A DNA stretch of 23,153 bases from an uncultured Eubacteriales bacterium (GTDB lineage: Bacteria; Bacillota; Clostridia; Monoglobales; Monoglobaceae), in NCBI GenBank assembly GCA_905201285.1, contig CAJKNM010000021.1, positions 1 to 23,153 on the forward strand. Reading direction: 5' to 3'. Under the pieces are notes generated by a model. It made no database searches, was not told the DNA's origin, and worked only from the letters and a program-made list of their open reading frames with translations. Made by a program: the position numbers and the translations under genes. This document shows, in pieces, positions 1-7,182 of the stretch (position 1 is its first letter; each line of letters starts with the position of its first letter).

Positions 1-590
1 TTTTCGGGTATCGAACCCGTAAACAAAACCGAATCCTCTGTGATTCCGGATGCGCCGCCGATAAAGCCGTAGTCAAAGCCATTGAGACATACCCCTCCAA
101 CCTTAATCGGAATTCCGGTTAATCCGCTGACATTAAGCGTTGTTTTATAAATCCCCATATCCTCAGTTATAAATTTTTCATTACTGATTGGACATATATT
201 GCATTTAGCATAGCCTTGTTTTATGTTTATTATCGTAAAATTATGTGTATTATAATAATCTAATATACTCTTTTCTGCGTATTTTGTGTTACAAAGAACA
301 AAGCCCCCTACTCTTGCTATATTATATGCACAGTTTTCGGGATAGGTGCGGCCTATTTTGAAAATTCCTTTTTTAAGAACTATGTGCTCAGGCAGAACTT
401 CTTTGTAATAATCAAATACTGTCGGTTCGCAAAAGGCAAGGCTGTCGGATACAAAATGAATCTGCATATCCGTATGAGTCGAAACCGATTTATCAGCAAT
501 ATCCACAGCGGTTGACAGAAAAACATTACCGATTTTACTGAGATTATCTTTTATTTCTCTGTCCGCAGTGCAGTCTAAGATAAAATTCAT
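1..590 (-). CDS. DUF6873-like GME-fold protein, C-terminus cut by window edge
   Basis: This reading frame is open from an ATG at 590 to the left edge of the window, about 196 codons, so the C-terminal part and stop lie outside. A strong GGAGG ribosome binding site precedes the ATG by a few bases. The translation starts MNFILDCTADREIKDNL. It contains a central motif IKQGYAKCNICPIS and a later GFDYGFIGGASG segment. From memory, these resemble the conserved blocks of the DUF6873 proteins of Firmicutes, described as having a fold like guanidino-group-modifying enzymes. No biochemical role is established that I know of. The gene begins 17 bases after the M20 amidohydrolase stop, so it is probably the last gene of the uvrC operon. 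The family name is recalled, not searched; that it is a real conserved gene is much surer than its function. Confidence 0.75.
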   Translation of the reverse strand, partial: MNFILDCTADREIKDNLSKIGNVFLSTAVDIADKSVSTHTDMQIHFVSDSLAFCEPTVFDYYKEVLPEHIVLKKGIFKIGRTYPENCAYNIARVGGFVLCNTKYAEKSILDYYNTHNFTIINIKQGYAKCNICPISNEKFITEDMGIYKTTLNVSGLTGIPIKVGGVCLNGFDYGFIGGASGITEDSVLFTGSIPE

Positions 591-607
591 AATCTTCCTC
601 CGCCGAA

Positions 608-1792
608 TCAATTTAAAAATTCAAGAGCGAATTCAGAAAATAGTATTGCCCCAATTTTAAGAGAACTTTCATCGATGTCAAATGTATTTTGGTGTATAGG
701 GCTGACAATACCGAGTTTTTCATTCCTGCATCCCAGCTTAAACAAAAGTGAAGGCCGAACCTGAGAAAAGTATGAAAAGTCCTCTCCTGCCATTGTTGCG
801 TTCCCTCCGAAGATACAGTTTTCCTCTCCGATAGTTCTGCAAGCAGTCTTATAAAACCGCTCTGAAAGCGCAGAATCGTTTATCAAAGGCGGAAAAAGCT
901 CACTGAACTCATACTCGCATTTTGCACCATACGCCGAGCAAATCCCGTTTGAGATCTCACCTATACGTTTCTTCAATAAAGCCCGAACCTCGTTCGTAAG
1001 CGACCGTGCTGTTCCGGTTATTTGAACCTCATCGGGAATTATATTTGTTGCTGTTCCCGAATGAATTGAGCCGATTGAAACGACCGCCTCATCAAACGGA
1101 TTGATTTCGCGGCTGACAATATTCATAAGAGCGCTGATTATCTCTGTACTTATCATAATCGGGTCTATACAGTGATGGGGTTCTGCCCCGTGACCTCCCC
1201 TTCCTATAACCTTTATATAAAAATCATCGGGCGACGCATACAGAGAACCGGGTTTAACTCTGATTTTTCCGGCTTGAATATCTGAATCCATATGCAGAGC
1301 GATGCAGGCGTCAACATTAGGATTTTTAAGAATTCCGCTGTCAATCATAGGCTTTGCCCCGCCTCGAGTTTCTTCTCCCGGCTGAAAGACCAGCTTCACC
1401 GTACCCGAAAAGTCTTCCTTGAATTCATTCAGAACCCGACAGGTTTCAAGCAGGACAGCAGTATGCGCATCGTGACCGCACGCGTGCATAATGCCGTCAT
1501 TTTGTGAGGCATATTCCTTATTTGATACCTCTTGAATAGGGAGAGCGTCCATATCGGCGCGAATCAAGAGTGTTTTATGATCGTTAGACTCTTTTTCACC
1601 GTCAATCTGAACAAGAACGCCTGTCCCGGCTATCTTTGACTTATATTGAACCCCGATATTATCAAGCTGAGAACAGATATATTCCATAGTTTTGAATTCT
1701 TTAAATGAAAGCTCGGGGTTTTGATGAATATGCCGTCTGTTTTCGATAATTAGTTGTTCATCTTCATATACCTTTTTAATAATTTTATCCAT
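608..1792 (-). CDS. M20D-type metallo-amidohydrolase (N-acyl-amino acid / hippurate hydrolase family)
   Basis: This is a 394-residue cytoplasmic enzyme expected to hydrolyse N-acyl amino acids or similar amides using two metal ions. The M20D signatures are all visible. MHACGHDAHT carries the Cys and His ligands, FQPGEETRGGAKP carries the catalytic Glu pair, ALHMD carries a His, and MAGEDFSYF lies near the C-terminus. A small lid/dimerisation domain sits between the two catalytic halves. I chose the ATG at 1792 over an upstream ATG at 1870. The 1792 start gives the family's usual N-terminus, overlaps the uvrC stop by 8 bases (ATGGATAA) and has a GGAAGTG site upstream. The longer form would add 26 residues encoded inside uvrC with no family counterpart. 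The overlap implies translational coupling to uvrC. The exact substrate cannot be told from sequence; acyl-amino acid, hippurate, indole-acetyl-amino acid and diaminopimelate-type hydrolases look alike. Confidence 0.9.
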   Translation of the reverse strand: MDKIIKKVYEDEQLIIENRRHIHQNPELSFKEFKTMEYICSQLDNIGVQYKSKIAGTGVLVQIDGEKESNDHKTLLIRADMDALPIQEVSNKEYASQNDGIMHACGHDAHTAVLLETCRVLNEFKEDFSGTVKLVFQPGEETRGGAKPMIDSGILKNPNVDACIALHMDSDIQAGKIRVKPGSLYASPDDFYIKVIGRGGHGAEPHHCIDPIMISTEIISALMNIVSREINPFDEAVVSIGSIHSGTATNIIPDEVQITGTARSLTNEVRALLKKRIGEISNGICSAYGAKCEYEFSELFPPLINDSALSERFYKTACRTIGEENCIFGGNATMAGEDFSYFSQVRPSLLFKLGCRNEKLGIVSPIHQNTFDIDESSLKIGAILFSEFALEFLN

Positions 1793-3656
1793 TTGTATCA
1801 CTTCCGTTTTTGAAATATTCATATACGTTTTTAGCCGACCGTTTATCAAGAACCGAACACAATTCGTCATAGCTTGCTTTAGATATTCTCTCTACGGTTA
1901 TAAATGTGTTAAGAAGCTTTTTCCGTTTCGCCGCACCAATACCCGGAATTTTTTCAAGCATTGAATAAACAGTCGCATTTTCGTGTCGTTTTCGAAATGA
2001 TGTTATCGCAAAACGGTGAACCTCCTCCTGCACCTCGGAAAGAAATCTAAACAGTAGGCTATCGGGTTCAACATCAAATTCTTCATCAATATCAGTAAGC
2101 GCCCTTGTGCGGTGTTTGTCATCCTTTACAAGCCCGTAAACGGGTATTTTCTCGCCCAGCGTATCCATCAGCATACGAACAGCGGAGACGTGACCCTTTC
2201 CTCCGTCGAGCAAAATAAGATCGGGAAGCGGAAGAAACTTTGCCTTTTCCTCTGCTAAGCTTCCGTTTGATATTTGTTCAAGCTCATCGTATGCGCGGTT
2301 TATTCGCCGCGCAATAACCTCACGCGTACTTTCATAGTCATCCGCACCGTCAACCGTTTTTATATTAAACTTTCGGTAATCCTTTTTTGATGCCTTTGCG
2401 TTCTTATACACAACGCATACACCAATACTTTGTGCGCCCGAGATATTGGAAATATCATATGATTCGATTCTGAACGGAATTGTCGGCAGTGATAAAACCT
2501 TTGAAAGCTCGGATAAAACATCATTCTGCTGCATTTCCTCACGGTTGCGCTTGAAGATATGCTGCCTGAGTGTTTCTTCGGCATTCTTATTGACCATTTT
2601 AATAAGATGTGCCTTTTCACCGCGCTGCGGAACTAAAATTTTTATTTTATGCCCTACCTTATCAGAAAGCCATTCGGACATACTTTCATCATCGGCTATA
2701 TTTTCGGGAATAAGAATTTCGCCCGGAATATTGGTGGCATTATAATAATATTGCTTCATAAATCCCGACAAAATCTCATCAGGGCTTGAATTTTCATCTT
2801 TAAAGACGAAATATTCAGAACCTTGTATCTTTCCCTCACGCATATAAAAAATCTGAACACAGCTTTCAAATTCACCTTTAAACAGACCGATTATATCGCG
2901 ATTGTCTTTTCCGACAGAAAGCATTTTTTGCTTTTCGCCAAGCATCTTGAGACTTTCTATTTTATCTCTGTAGCGTGCCGCCTTTTCAAATTCAAGCCTA
3001 TCGGATTCTTCATACATTTTTTTCTTAAGCTCTTCTATAATGAAATCGTACTTTCCTTCAAGCACCGAAGCGATTTGTTCAAATGTATCTTTATATTCTT
3101 CCTGACTGATTTTATTGCAGCAGGGCGCAGAGCATTGGCCAATATGATAATAAAGACAGGGCCTTGCGTGTTCCAGATTAAGCGGAAGCCTTTTGTTACA
3201 GCTTCTCACTTTAAAAATTCGTTTAATGGTTTCAAGAGCGTTTCTGACCATCATAGAACTCATATAAGGCCCGAAGTATTTAGCGCCGTCTTTTTTTAGC
3301 TTTCTTGTCATATAAATTCGAGGGTAATCTTCGTTAAGAGTAAGCTTAATATACGGATACTGTTTGTCATCCTTGAGAAGAATATTATATTTAGGCAGGT
3401 ATTTTTTTATAAGGTTACATTCAAGCACAAGGGCCTCAACCTCAGAATCGGTCATAATGTAATCAAAGTCCGCCACATTTTCGACCATAGCAACAGTTTT
3501 TGGAGTATGATTTTTTGAATGAATAAAATAAGAGCTGACACGGTTTTTCAGATGCTTGCTTTTTCCGACATATATCACTTTTCCGTCGGAATTCCGCATT
3601 ATATATACCCCGGGACTCATCGGAAGCTCTTTAAGTTTAGCTTTTAAATCAACCAT
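1785..3656 (-). CDS. uvrC: Excinuclease ABC subunit C
   Basis: UvrC makes the two incisions flanking a lesion in nucleotide excision repair, acting after UvrA and UvrB. The 623-residue length is normal. The N-terminal GIY-YIG nuclease appears as GVYIM with IYVGKS, then LKNRVSSYF with its Arg and LVLECNLIK with its Glu. The Cys-rich middle (CNKR, CLYYHIGQCSAPC) is typical. The UVR/UvrB-binding motif reads SDRLEFEKAARYRDKI. The RNase H-like second nuclease has SYDISNISG, VDGADDY and LLDGGKGH. A helix-hairpin-helix (EKIPGIGAAKRKKLL) ends the protein. The ATG at 3656 follows a GGAGAG site by 7 bases. No convincing promoter is visible in the 64 bases between the ptsH terminator and this start. A TTGACA is present there, but no -10 box lies at a usable distance. 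The gene heads a uvrC, M20, DUF6873-like group. Confidence 0.97.
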   Translation of the reverse strand: MVDLKAKLKELPMSPGVYIMRNSDGKVIYVGKSKHLKNRVSSYFIHSKNHTPKTVAMVENVADFDYIMTDSEVEALVLECNLIKKYLPKYNILLKDDKQYPYIKLTLNEDYPRIYMTRKLKKDGAKYFGPYMSSMMVRNALETIKRIFKVRSCNKRLPLNLEHARPCLYYHIGQCSAPCCNKISQEEYKDTFEQIASVLEGKYDFIIEELKKKMYEESDRLEFEKAARYRDKIESLKMLGEKQKMLSVGKDNRDIIGLFKGEFESCVQIFYMREGKIQGSEYFVFKDENSSPDEILSGFMKQYYYNATNIPGEILIPENIADDESMSEWLSDKVGHKIKILVPQRGEKAHLIKMVNKNAEETLRQHIFKRNREEMQQNDVLSELSKVLSLPTIPFRIESYDISNISGAQSIGVCVVYKNAKASKKDYRKFNIKTVDGADDYESTREVIARRINRAYDELEQISNGSLAEEKAKFLPLPDLILLDGGKGHVSAVRMLMDTLGEKIPVYGLVKDDKHRTRALTDIDEEFDVEPDSLLFRFLSEVQEEVHRFAITSFRKRHENATVYSMLEKIPGIGAAKRKKLLNTFITVERISKASYDELCSVLDKRSAKNVYEYFKNGSDTNG

Positions 3657-3719
3657 AATATAACTCTCCGTTTCGATATGTATAGGCGTATGTCAAAAGC
3701 CGATAAATCTCAATCAGCT

Positions 3720-3762
3720 AAAAAGAGCACGCCGCTTGTATATTTACAAACGACCTGCTCTT
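3720..3762 (-). terminator. Intrinsic terminator of ptsH
   Basis: Read on the minus strand, an 18-base arm pairs with an 18-base arm around the tetraloop AATA. AAGAGCA pairs with TGCTCTT, then comes one G/G mismatch, then a long inner stem (CGTTTGTA with TACAAGCG, including one G-T pair). The stem is followed directly by T residues (CTCTTTTTAG). It lies between the ptsH stop and uvrC, so ptsH is probably transcribed alone. Confidence 0.75.
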
Positions 3763-3792
3763 AACCAAGACATAAATAAAACAACTTAAAAC

Positions 3793-4053
3793 TTAAGCAA
3801 AGTTCGAGGAAATTAATTCCGATAACTCAGCAACAGCTTCTTCTTCATCCGGGCCCTCAGCTATAATAGTAATATTCAGGCCTTTGGTTATACCGAGCGA
3901 TAAAACGCCCAAAAGACTTTTAGCATTAACTCTTCTATTGTCATTTTCAACCCAAATGCTTGATTTATACTCGTTTGCCTTCTGTATAAAAAAAGTTGCC
4001 GGTCGCGCATGCAGACCTACCTGATTCTGAACTACTACTTCTTTCATATACAT
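3793..4053 (-). CDS. ptsH: Phosphocarrier protein HPr
   Basis: HPr carries phosphate from enzyme I to the sugar-specific EIIA components of the PTS. In Firmicutes it is also a regulator after Ser46 phosphorylation by HPrK. The 86-residue length is normal. His15 lies in GLHARPA and Ser46 in NAKSLLGV, both at the canonical positions when counting from the ATG at 4053. This is therefore a full HPr and not a Crh-type protein, which would lack His15. The start is supported by GGGGAG eight bases upstream. The gene stands apart from any ptsI, has a near-consensus promoter upstream (4139-4167) and is closed by an intrinsic terminator. A Ser46 site together with solitary expression fits a role in carbon catabolite control as well as transport. 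No ptsI or hprK is in this window. Confidence 0.95.
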   Translation of the reverse strand: MYMKEVVVQNQVGLHARPATFFIQKANEYKSSIWVENDNRRVNAKSLLGVLSLGITKGLNITIIAEGPDEEEAVAELSELISSNFA

Positions 4054-4138
4054 AAAAAACGCTCCCCTTTATTGCCATCGTAGACTGTAAGTCGTTCTGC
4101 AATTAATAGTATAACTGCTACATTCAATTCTTACTACT

Positions 4139-4167
4139 ATCATACTAAAAAATCGCTAAGAAGTCAA
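4139..4167 (-). promoter_or_regulatory. Sigma-A promoter of ptsH
   Basis: On the minus strand, TTGACT (4162-4167) and TATGAT (4139-4144) are separated by exactly 17 bases. The start of transcription would be near 4132, giving a leader of about 80 bases before the ATG. An A/T-only tract just upstream (about 4189-4207) could act as an UP element. Confidence 0.75.
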
Positions 4168-4220
4168 TAGTTTTTTTCTATTTTCGATAAAAAAATTTTA
4201 ATTTTTTGTTCATATTAAAC

Positions 4221-4246
4221 AATTTTTGTTTGTATAAACAAAAATT
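4221..4246. repeat. A/T-rich perfect inverted repeat between rubrerythrin and ptsH
   Basis: An 11-base arm, AATTTTTGTTT, is repeated in inverse after a 4-base loop (GTAT on the plus strand). It lies upstream of the ptsH -35 box and downstream of the rubrerythrin stop. It could be an operator for ptsH or a weak 3' end for rubrerythrin; no good T-run follows it on the minus strand. The rest of 4054-4331 holds the ptsH leader and promoter and otherwise only AT-rich sequence. Confidence 0.5.
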
Positions 4247-4331
4247 AATATTTATAAAACAAAATGTTTGTCATTTTTAACAATTCAGGATTCGGCAACA
4301 AGTCGAAATCTTTGGGACGTTTAAAAATTAA

Positions 4332-4922
4332 CTACTTTGTAAAAGGAGCAAGCTCATACCGGATAAAATAGCCTTTATCATGGCTGCACACCGGACACTT
4401 GTCCGGAACGTTTGTTCCTTCGAATATATGCCCGCAGTTAAGACACATCCATTTTTCGGATACATCAGAAACAAATAACTTGTTTTCAGCAAGAAGATTA
4501 GCAAGAAGCTCAAATCTGTCGCCATGTTCCTTTTCGATTGCGGCTATATTGCGAAATGTATTTTCAATCTGTGTGAATCCCTCGTTTTTAGCCGTATCTG
4601 CAAAGTTTTTGTATACTATATCATGCTCCTGGTATTCATTATGATGCGCCGCCTTTAAAAGTTTTTCAACATTGTCATAATTATCAATCGGGTACGTTCC
4701 GTCAATTTCAATATTCTCGCCCGAAGCTTCTTTTAATAAATCATAAAAGACCTTTGCGTGTGCCCTCTCCTGGTCAGCGGTAAATTTAAACACAGCTTCA
4801 ATAACATAAAGATTGTTTTTCCGCGCATATGCCGCGGCAAATGTATATCTGTTTCTCGCCTGACTCTCGCCGGCAAACGCCTTGACCAGATTAATCTTAG
4901 TTATACTTTTTGAAAATTCCAT
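4332..4922 (-). CDS. Rubrerythrin
   Basis: Rubrerythrin is a cytoplasmic non-haem di-iron peroxidase that reduces hydrogen peroxide in anaerobes, with electrons delivered through its rubredoxin domain. The 196-residue protein has the four-helix ferritin-like part with Glu ligands in AFAGESQARNRY, TADQERAHAKVF, NEYQEHD and AIEKEHGDRF. The C-terminal rubredoxin-type iron site has two CxxC knuckles, CLNC and CPVC. The ATG at 4922 is preceded by GGAGG at 7 bases. A plausible promoter lies in the 78-base gap upstream. The gene follows the small Cys-rich protein gene in the same direction, so the two may also share transcripts. No obvious terminator with a T-run follows the stop. Confidence 0.95.
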   Translation of the reverse strand: MEFSKSITKINLVKAFAGESQARNRYTFAAAYARKNNLYVIEAVFKFTADQERAHAKVFYDLLKEASGENIEIDGTYPIDNYDNVEKLLKAAHHNEYQEHDIVYKNFADTAKNEGFTQIENTFRNIAAIEKEHGDRFELLANLLAENKLFVSDVSEKWMCLNCGHIFEGTNVPDKCPVCSHDKGYFIRYELAPFTK

Positions 4923-4943
4923 TATTCATCCTCCACATTAAAT

Positions 4944-4973
4944 ATTTTAAATTAGTATGTATGGAAATTTCAA
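4944..4973 (-). promoter_or_regulatory. Possible promoter of rubrerythrin
   Basis: On the minus strand, TTGAAA (4968-4973) is followed after 18 bases by TAAAAT (4944-4949). The implied leader is short, about 15 bases, but it still includes the GGAGG site. An imperfect AATAAT/ATTATT inverted repeat lies just upstream. It does not match a PerR box well enough to call. Confidence 0.35.
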
Positions 4974-5000
4974 AATAATACATAAAAATTATTCAATCTG

Positions 5001-5261
5001 TTATGAATGATGATGGCCGCATCCGCAATCATCATCGCAGCACTCTTTATGCGAATGCCCGGATGCTTTCACTTTTTTTGACCTGCTCGATTTATTTCCT
5101 ATTATCATATCATCTATTTTTAACTCACGGTATTCCTCGTTTAAACCTATACACTTACCGCAGTTATCGCAATACTTAAACGGGTTCAGGTCACAATAAT
5201 CACATTCGCCGCAATCATCACAAACCTTTTTTTCGTCTAAAACGCACTTCCTTGTTGACAT
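5001..5261 (-). CDS. Small Cys/His-rich putative metal-binding protein
   Basis: This 86-residue protein has 12 cysteines and 5 histidines. The N-terminal 37 residues carry seven regularly spaced cysteines (14, 17, 20, 23, 31, 34, 37) in CDDCGECDYC and CDNCGKC blocks. A charged linker follows, and the tail ends with CCDDDCGCGHHH. The spacing suggests binding of zinc, iron or an iron-sulfur cluster; which metal cannot be told. The start follows a near-perfect AAAGGAGGG site. I recall similar short proteins in clostridial genomes but know no function. It lies 60 bases after the M42 cassette and 78 bases before rubrerythrin. A redox or metal-handling role beside rubrerythrin is an inference from position only. 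Confidence 0.8.
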   Translation of the reverse strand: MSTRKCVLDEKKVCDDCGECDYCDLNPFKYCDNCGKCIGLNEEYRELKIDDMIIGNKSSRSKKVKASGHSHKECCDDDCGCGHHHS

Positions 5262-5320
5262 TTTGTTTCCCTCCTTTAAAAGGGTAAATTAAATAAGTTA
5301 AATTTTATAATACTTTTAGT

Positions 5321-6205
5321 TTATTTTTCTTCCGCTATGGATTTTATCATCATAACAATACTCTCAACGTCAGATTCACTGACGATTTCACAGCCGCTTC
5401 CCATATGCGAAACCGGAAGGTATAAACCGCCTGTGACTATTCCACCTCCGCTGATAGAAAGTCTTTCCGGAATAGGTGATGACTTACCTATAAAATTTTG
5501 TACGGTAACTTTCTTTTTTTCTGCTATTTCCGACAATCTTGATATAACGCTTTCGTTTGTTATATGACATCCGTCTTTTATCAAAATGCCGCACCCCTTA
5601 TCAGTTACAAAACTTTTATCGGTTTTGGCACAAATAATTGGGTATGCCTCATCGGGTTTTAACTCTGTTTGACAAATCACTGCGAAATCGCGGCAAAACG
5701 ATACTGTAAAGTACAAATCGTTTACACAATCATTTAAATCAGTTAAAACATTTTTTATAATTTTTGTCGAAATTACTGGGGTTATTAAAAATCCGTAAAG
5801 TTTATCACCTTTACGTTTGACACCTGTTTCTAAAAAACAAATGTCACCTGTTTTAACCATATTATCCTCCCATAACTCTATTTTAGATACTGATTTTTCC
5901 TTATTTTCATTACGAAATATTCCTACTGATTCACCGTTGAAATAAACTTCTCTGTCACCGAACGACTCAGCGTAATCAGAATTAGCCGTCCTAAAATCTG
6001 CTTTATTTTTATCTACACTCGTAATAATTATTTGATTTAGGCTGCATATAAATGGAAATAATATTCTTCTTCCGCTTCCTGATTTGTGAATTATAATATT
6101 ATCAGACCTGTCGACTTTCATTTCACATTCTGTTTCTTCACAAAACTTAGACAGCTCATTCTTTATTTTATCAAACGTTAAAATTTGGTTTAAATCACTC
6201 TTCAT
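5321..6205 (-). CDS. Degenerate M42-family protein (probable pseudoenzyme, third gene of cassette)
   Basis: This 294-residue protein aligns along its length with the two upstream M42 peptidase paralogues but has lost the catalytic site. The AHMDE motif corresponds to FICSL (about residues 52-56), so His, Asp and Glu become Ile, Ser and Leu. The DNRAG block corresponds to ITPVIS. The EE pair corresponds to FC in TVSFCRDF. The next Asp ligand falls at IICA. The final YMHT region corresponds to SHMGSG with no His at the ligand position. The hydrophobic pattern, the GDIC segment and the C-terminal helix are kept. The frame is fully open and the ATG overlaps the previous stop as ATGA, with AAGGGGAAA upstream, so this is not decay by frameshift. 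It may be a structural or regulatory subunit. The relation to M42 is read by eye from the alignment with its neighbour. Confidence 0.75.
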   Translation of the reverse strand: MKSDLNQILTFDKIKNELSKFCEETECEMKVDRSDNIIIHKSGSGRRILFPFICSLNQIIITSVDKNKADFRTANSDYAESFGDREVYFNGESVGIFRNENKEKSVSKIELWEDNMVKTGDICFLETGVKRKGDKLYGFLITPVISTKIIKNVLTDLNDCVNDLYFTVSFCRDFAVICQTELKPDEAYPIICAKTDKSFVTDKGCGILIKDGCHITNESVISRLSEIAEKKKVTVQNFIGKSSPIPERLSISGGGIVTGGLYLPVSHMGSGCEIVSESDVESIVMMIKSIAEEK

Positions 6206-7182
6206 ATTTCTTTCCCCTTTGAACTCGATAATAATATTTCGATAACTCTGTGTGCTGATTTAATATCATTTTCATTCAATATACACACATCGGTATTTGC
6301 GTTTCGGCATGGAACCAAGATTTGTATAACCGAAAAATCAGCATTAACTGACTTTAACGCATCTGCTTCTCTCGCATTGGGACAAGTTGTCACTTGAACT
6401 TTTAAGTTAAACCGCTTCGCCGCTTTTGAAATTCTATTGTATATTGTCCGTTCCGTTATTGACGCGTTATCGGGAATTCCGAGAACCGCACCGTTGCCGA
6501 GAACAATTTCTTTAGCGGTGTTCACATCAATATAATCTATTATTACCCCAAACTTAGGAGGGGCGATATTTTGTGCCGCCACCTTCATACCACGGGACAG
6601 AATTTCGTGCTGAACTGTAAAAAGCCCATAAACATCGTCACATGAGAAGGTCTTGTCTTTTAAGACCTCAGTCAAAATTGCACATCCTGCTCTTCCGTTA
6701 AGTGCCTTTCCGAATATATAATCGCTGCCAAGTCGGCCGAAGTTTATATCAAATGTACATAAATCGCCTATTGTGACATATTTTTCGGCATCTTTCTTTG
6801 ATTTCGCGCCTATATCAATAAATAGCTTCGATATGTCTATCGGTTTTTCTCTTTCTTCCTTGCCTGTCAGGTGGATTGCTTTAAACGAAATCACGCCGTA
6901 TATACTTCCGATTTTCACGCGTTTTGATAGAACCGCCGCCGCATCTATTTTCCCTATAGTGCTGAACTTTAAATAGCCATCATCCGTTATATCGGTTATT
7001 ATAAAGCCAACCTCATCCATATGTGCGGCAATCAGTATATCGTTAGTTTTTTTGTTGTAAACGTGAAGGTTTCCGATTGAATCAAATTTTTGCGGATATT
7101 CTTTTAATTCGTTTGAAATACAATCACGAACCTCGTCCTCAAATCCGCAAATCCCGTTTAAATTTGCCAGCCTTTCAATCAA
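6202..7182 (-). CDS. M42-family aminopeptidase-like protein with substituted active site (second gene of cassette)
   Basis: M42 (TET/FrvX/YsdC) proteins are cytosolic di-metal aminopeptidases that assemble into dodecamers. This 326-residue member keeps AHMDEVG (His54, Asp56), Glu193 and Asp216. At the bridging Asp of the DNRAG motif it has Asn162 (ALNGRAG). At the general base Glu it has His192 (TVQHEI). At the last His ligand it has Asn296 (RNANTDV). Hydrolysis by the usual mechanism is therefore doubtful, though some metal binding may remain. The start is a TTG at 7182, overlapping the previous stop by 8 bases. It is supported by GGGAGG eight bases before, which lies inside the last codons of the upstream gene. 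It is coupled by ATGA to the next gene. It could still be active with altered chemistry. Confidence 0.85.
   Translation of the reverse strand: MIERLANLNGICGFEDEVRDCISNELKEYPQKFDSIGNLHVYNKKTNDILIAAHMDEVGFIITDITDDGYLKFSTIGKIDAAAVLSKRVKIGSIYGVISFKAIHLTGKEEREKPIDISKLFIDIGAKSKKDAEKYVTIGDLCTFDINFGRLGSDYIFGKALNGRAGCAILTEVLKDKTFSCDDVYGLFTVQHEILSRGMKVAAQNIAPPKFGVIIDYIDVNTAKEIVLGNGAVLGIPDNASITERTIYNRISKAAKRFNLKVQVTTCPNAREADALKSVNADFSVIQILVPCRNANTDVCILNENDIKSAHRVIEILLSSSKGKEI

Noticed and set aside
1793..1870. Upstream ATG extending the M20 amidohydrolase by 26 residues
   Set aside because: The extension is encoded within uvrC, has no family counterpart, and the ATG at 1792 gives the normal N-terminus and a classic overlap.
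2823..3299. 158-codon open frame antisense to uvrC
   Set aside because: Composition is Phe/Ile/His-rich as expected for a shadow frame of uvrC; no ribosome binding site or recognisable domain.
3661..3720. uvrC promoter using TTGACA near 3691-3697
   Set aside because: No -10 box lies 16 to 18 bases downstream; nearby TATACA is too close.
4923..5000. PerR operator before rubrerythrin
   Set aside because: The AATAAT/ATTATT repeat has the wrong spacing and does not fit the PerR consensus.
5321..6205. Third M42 gene as a decayed pseudogene
   Set aside because: No frameshift or internal stop, good ribosome binding site, ATGA coupling, and conserved hydrophobic pattern.
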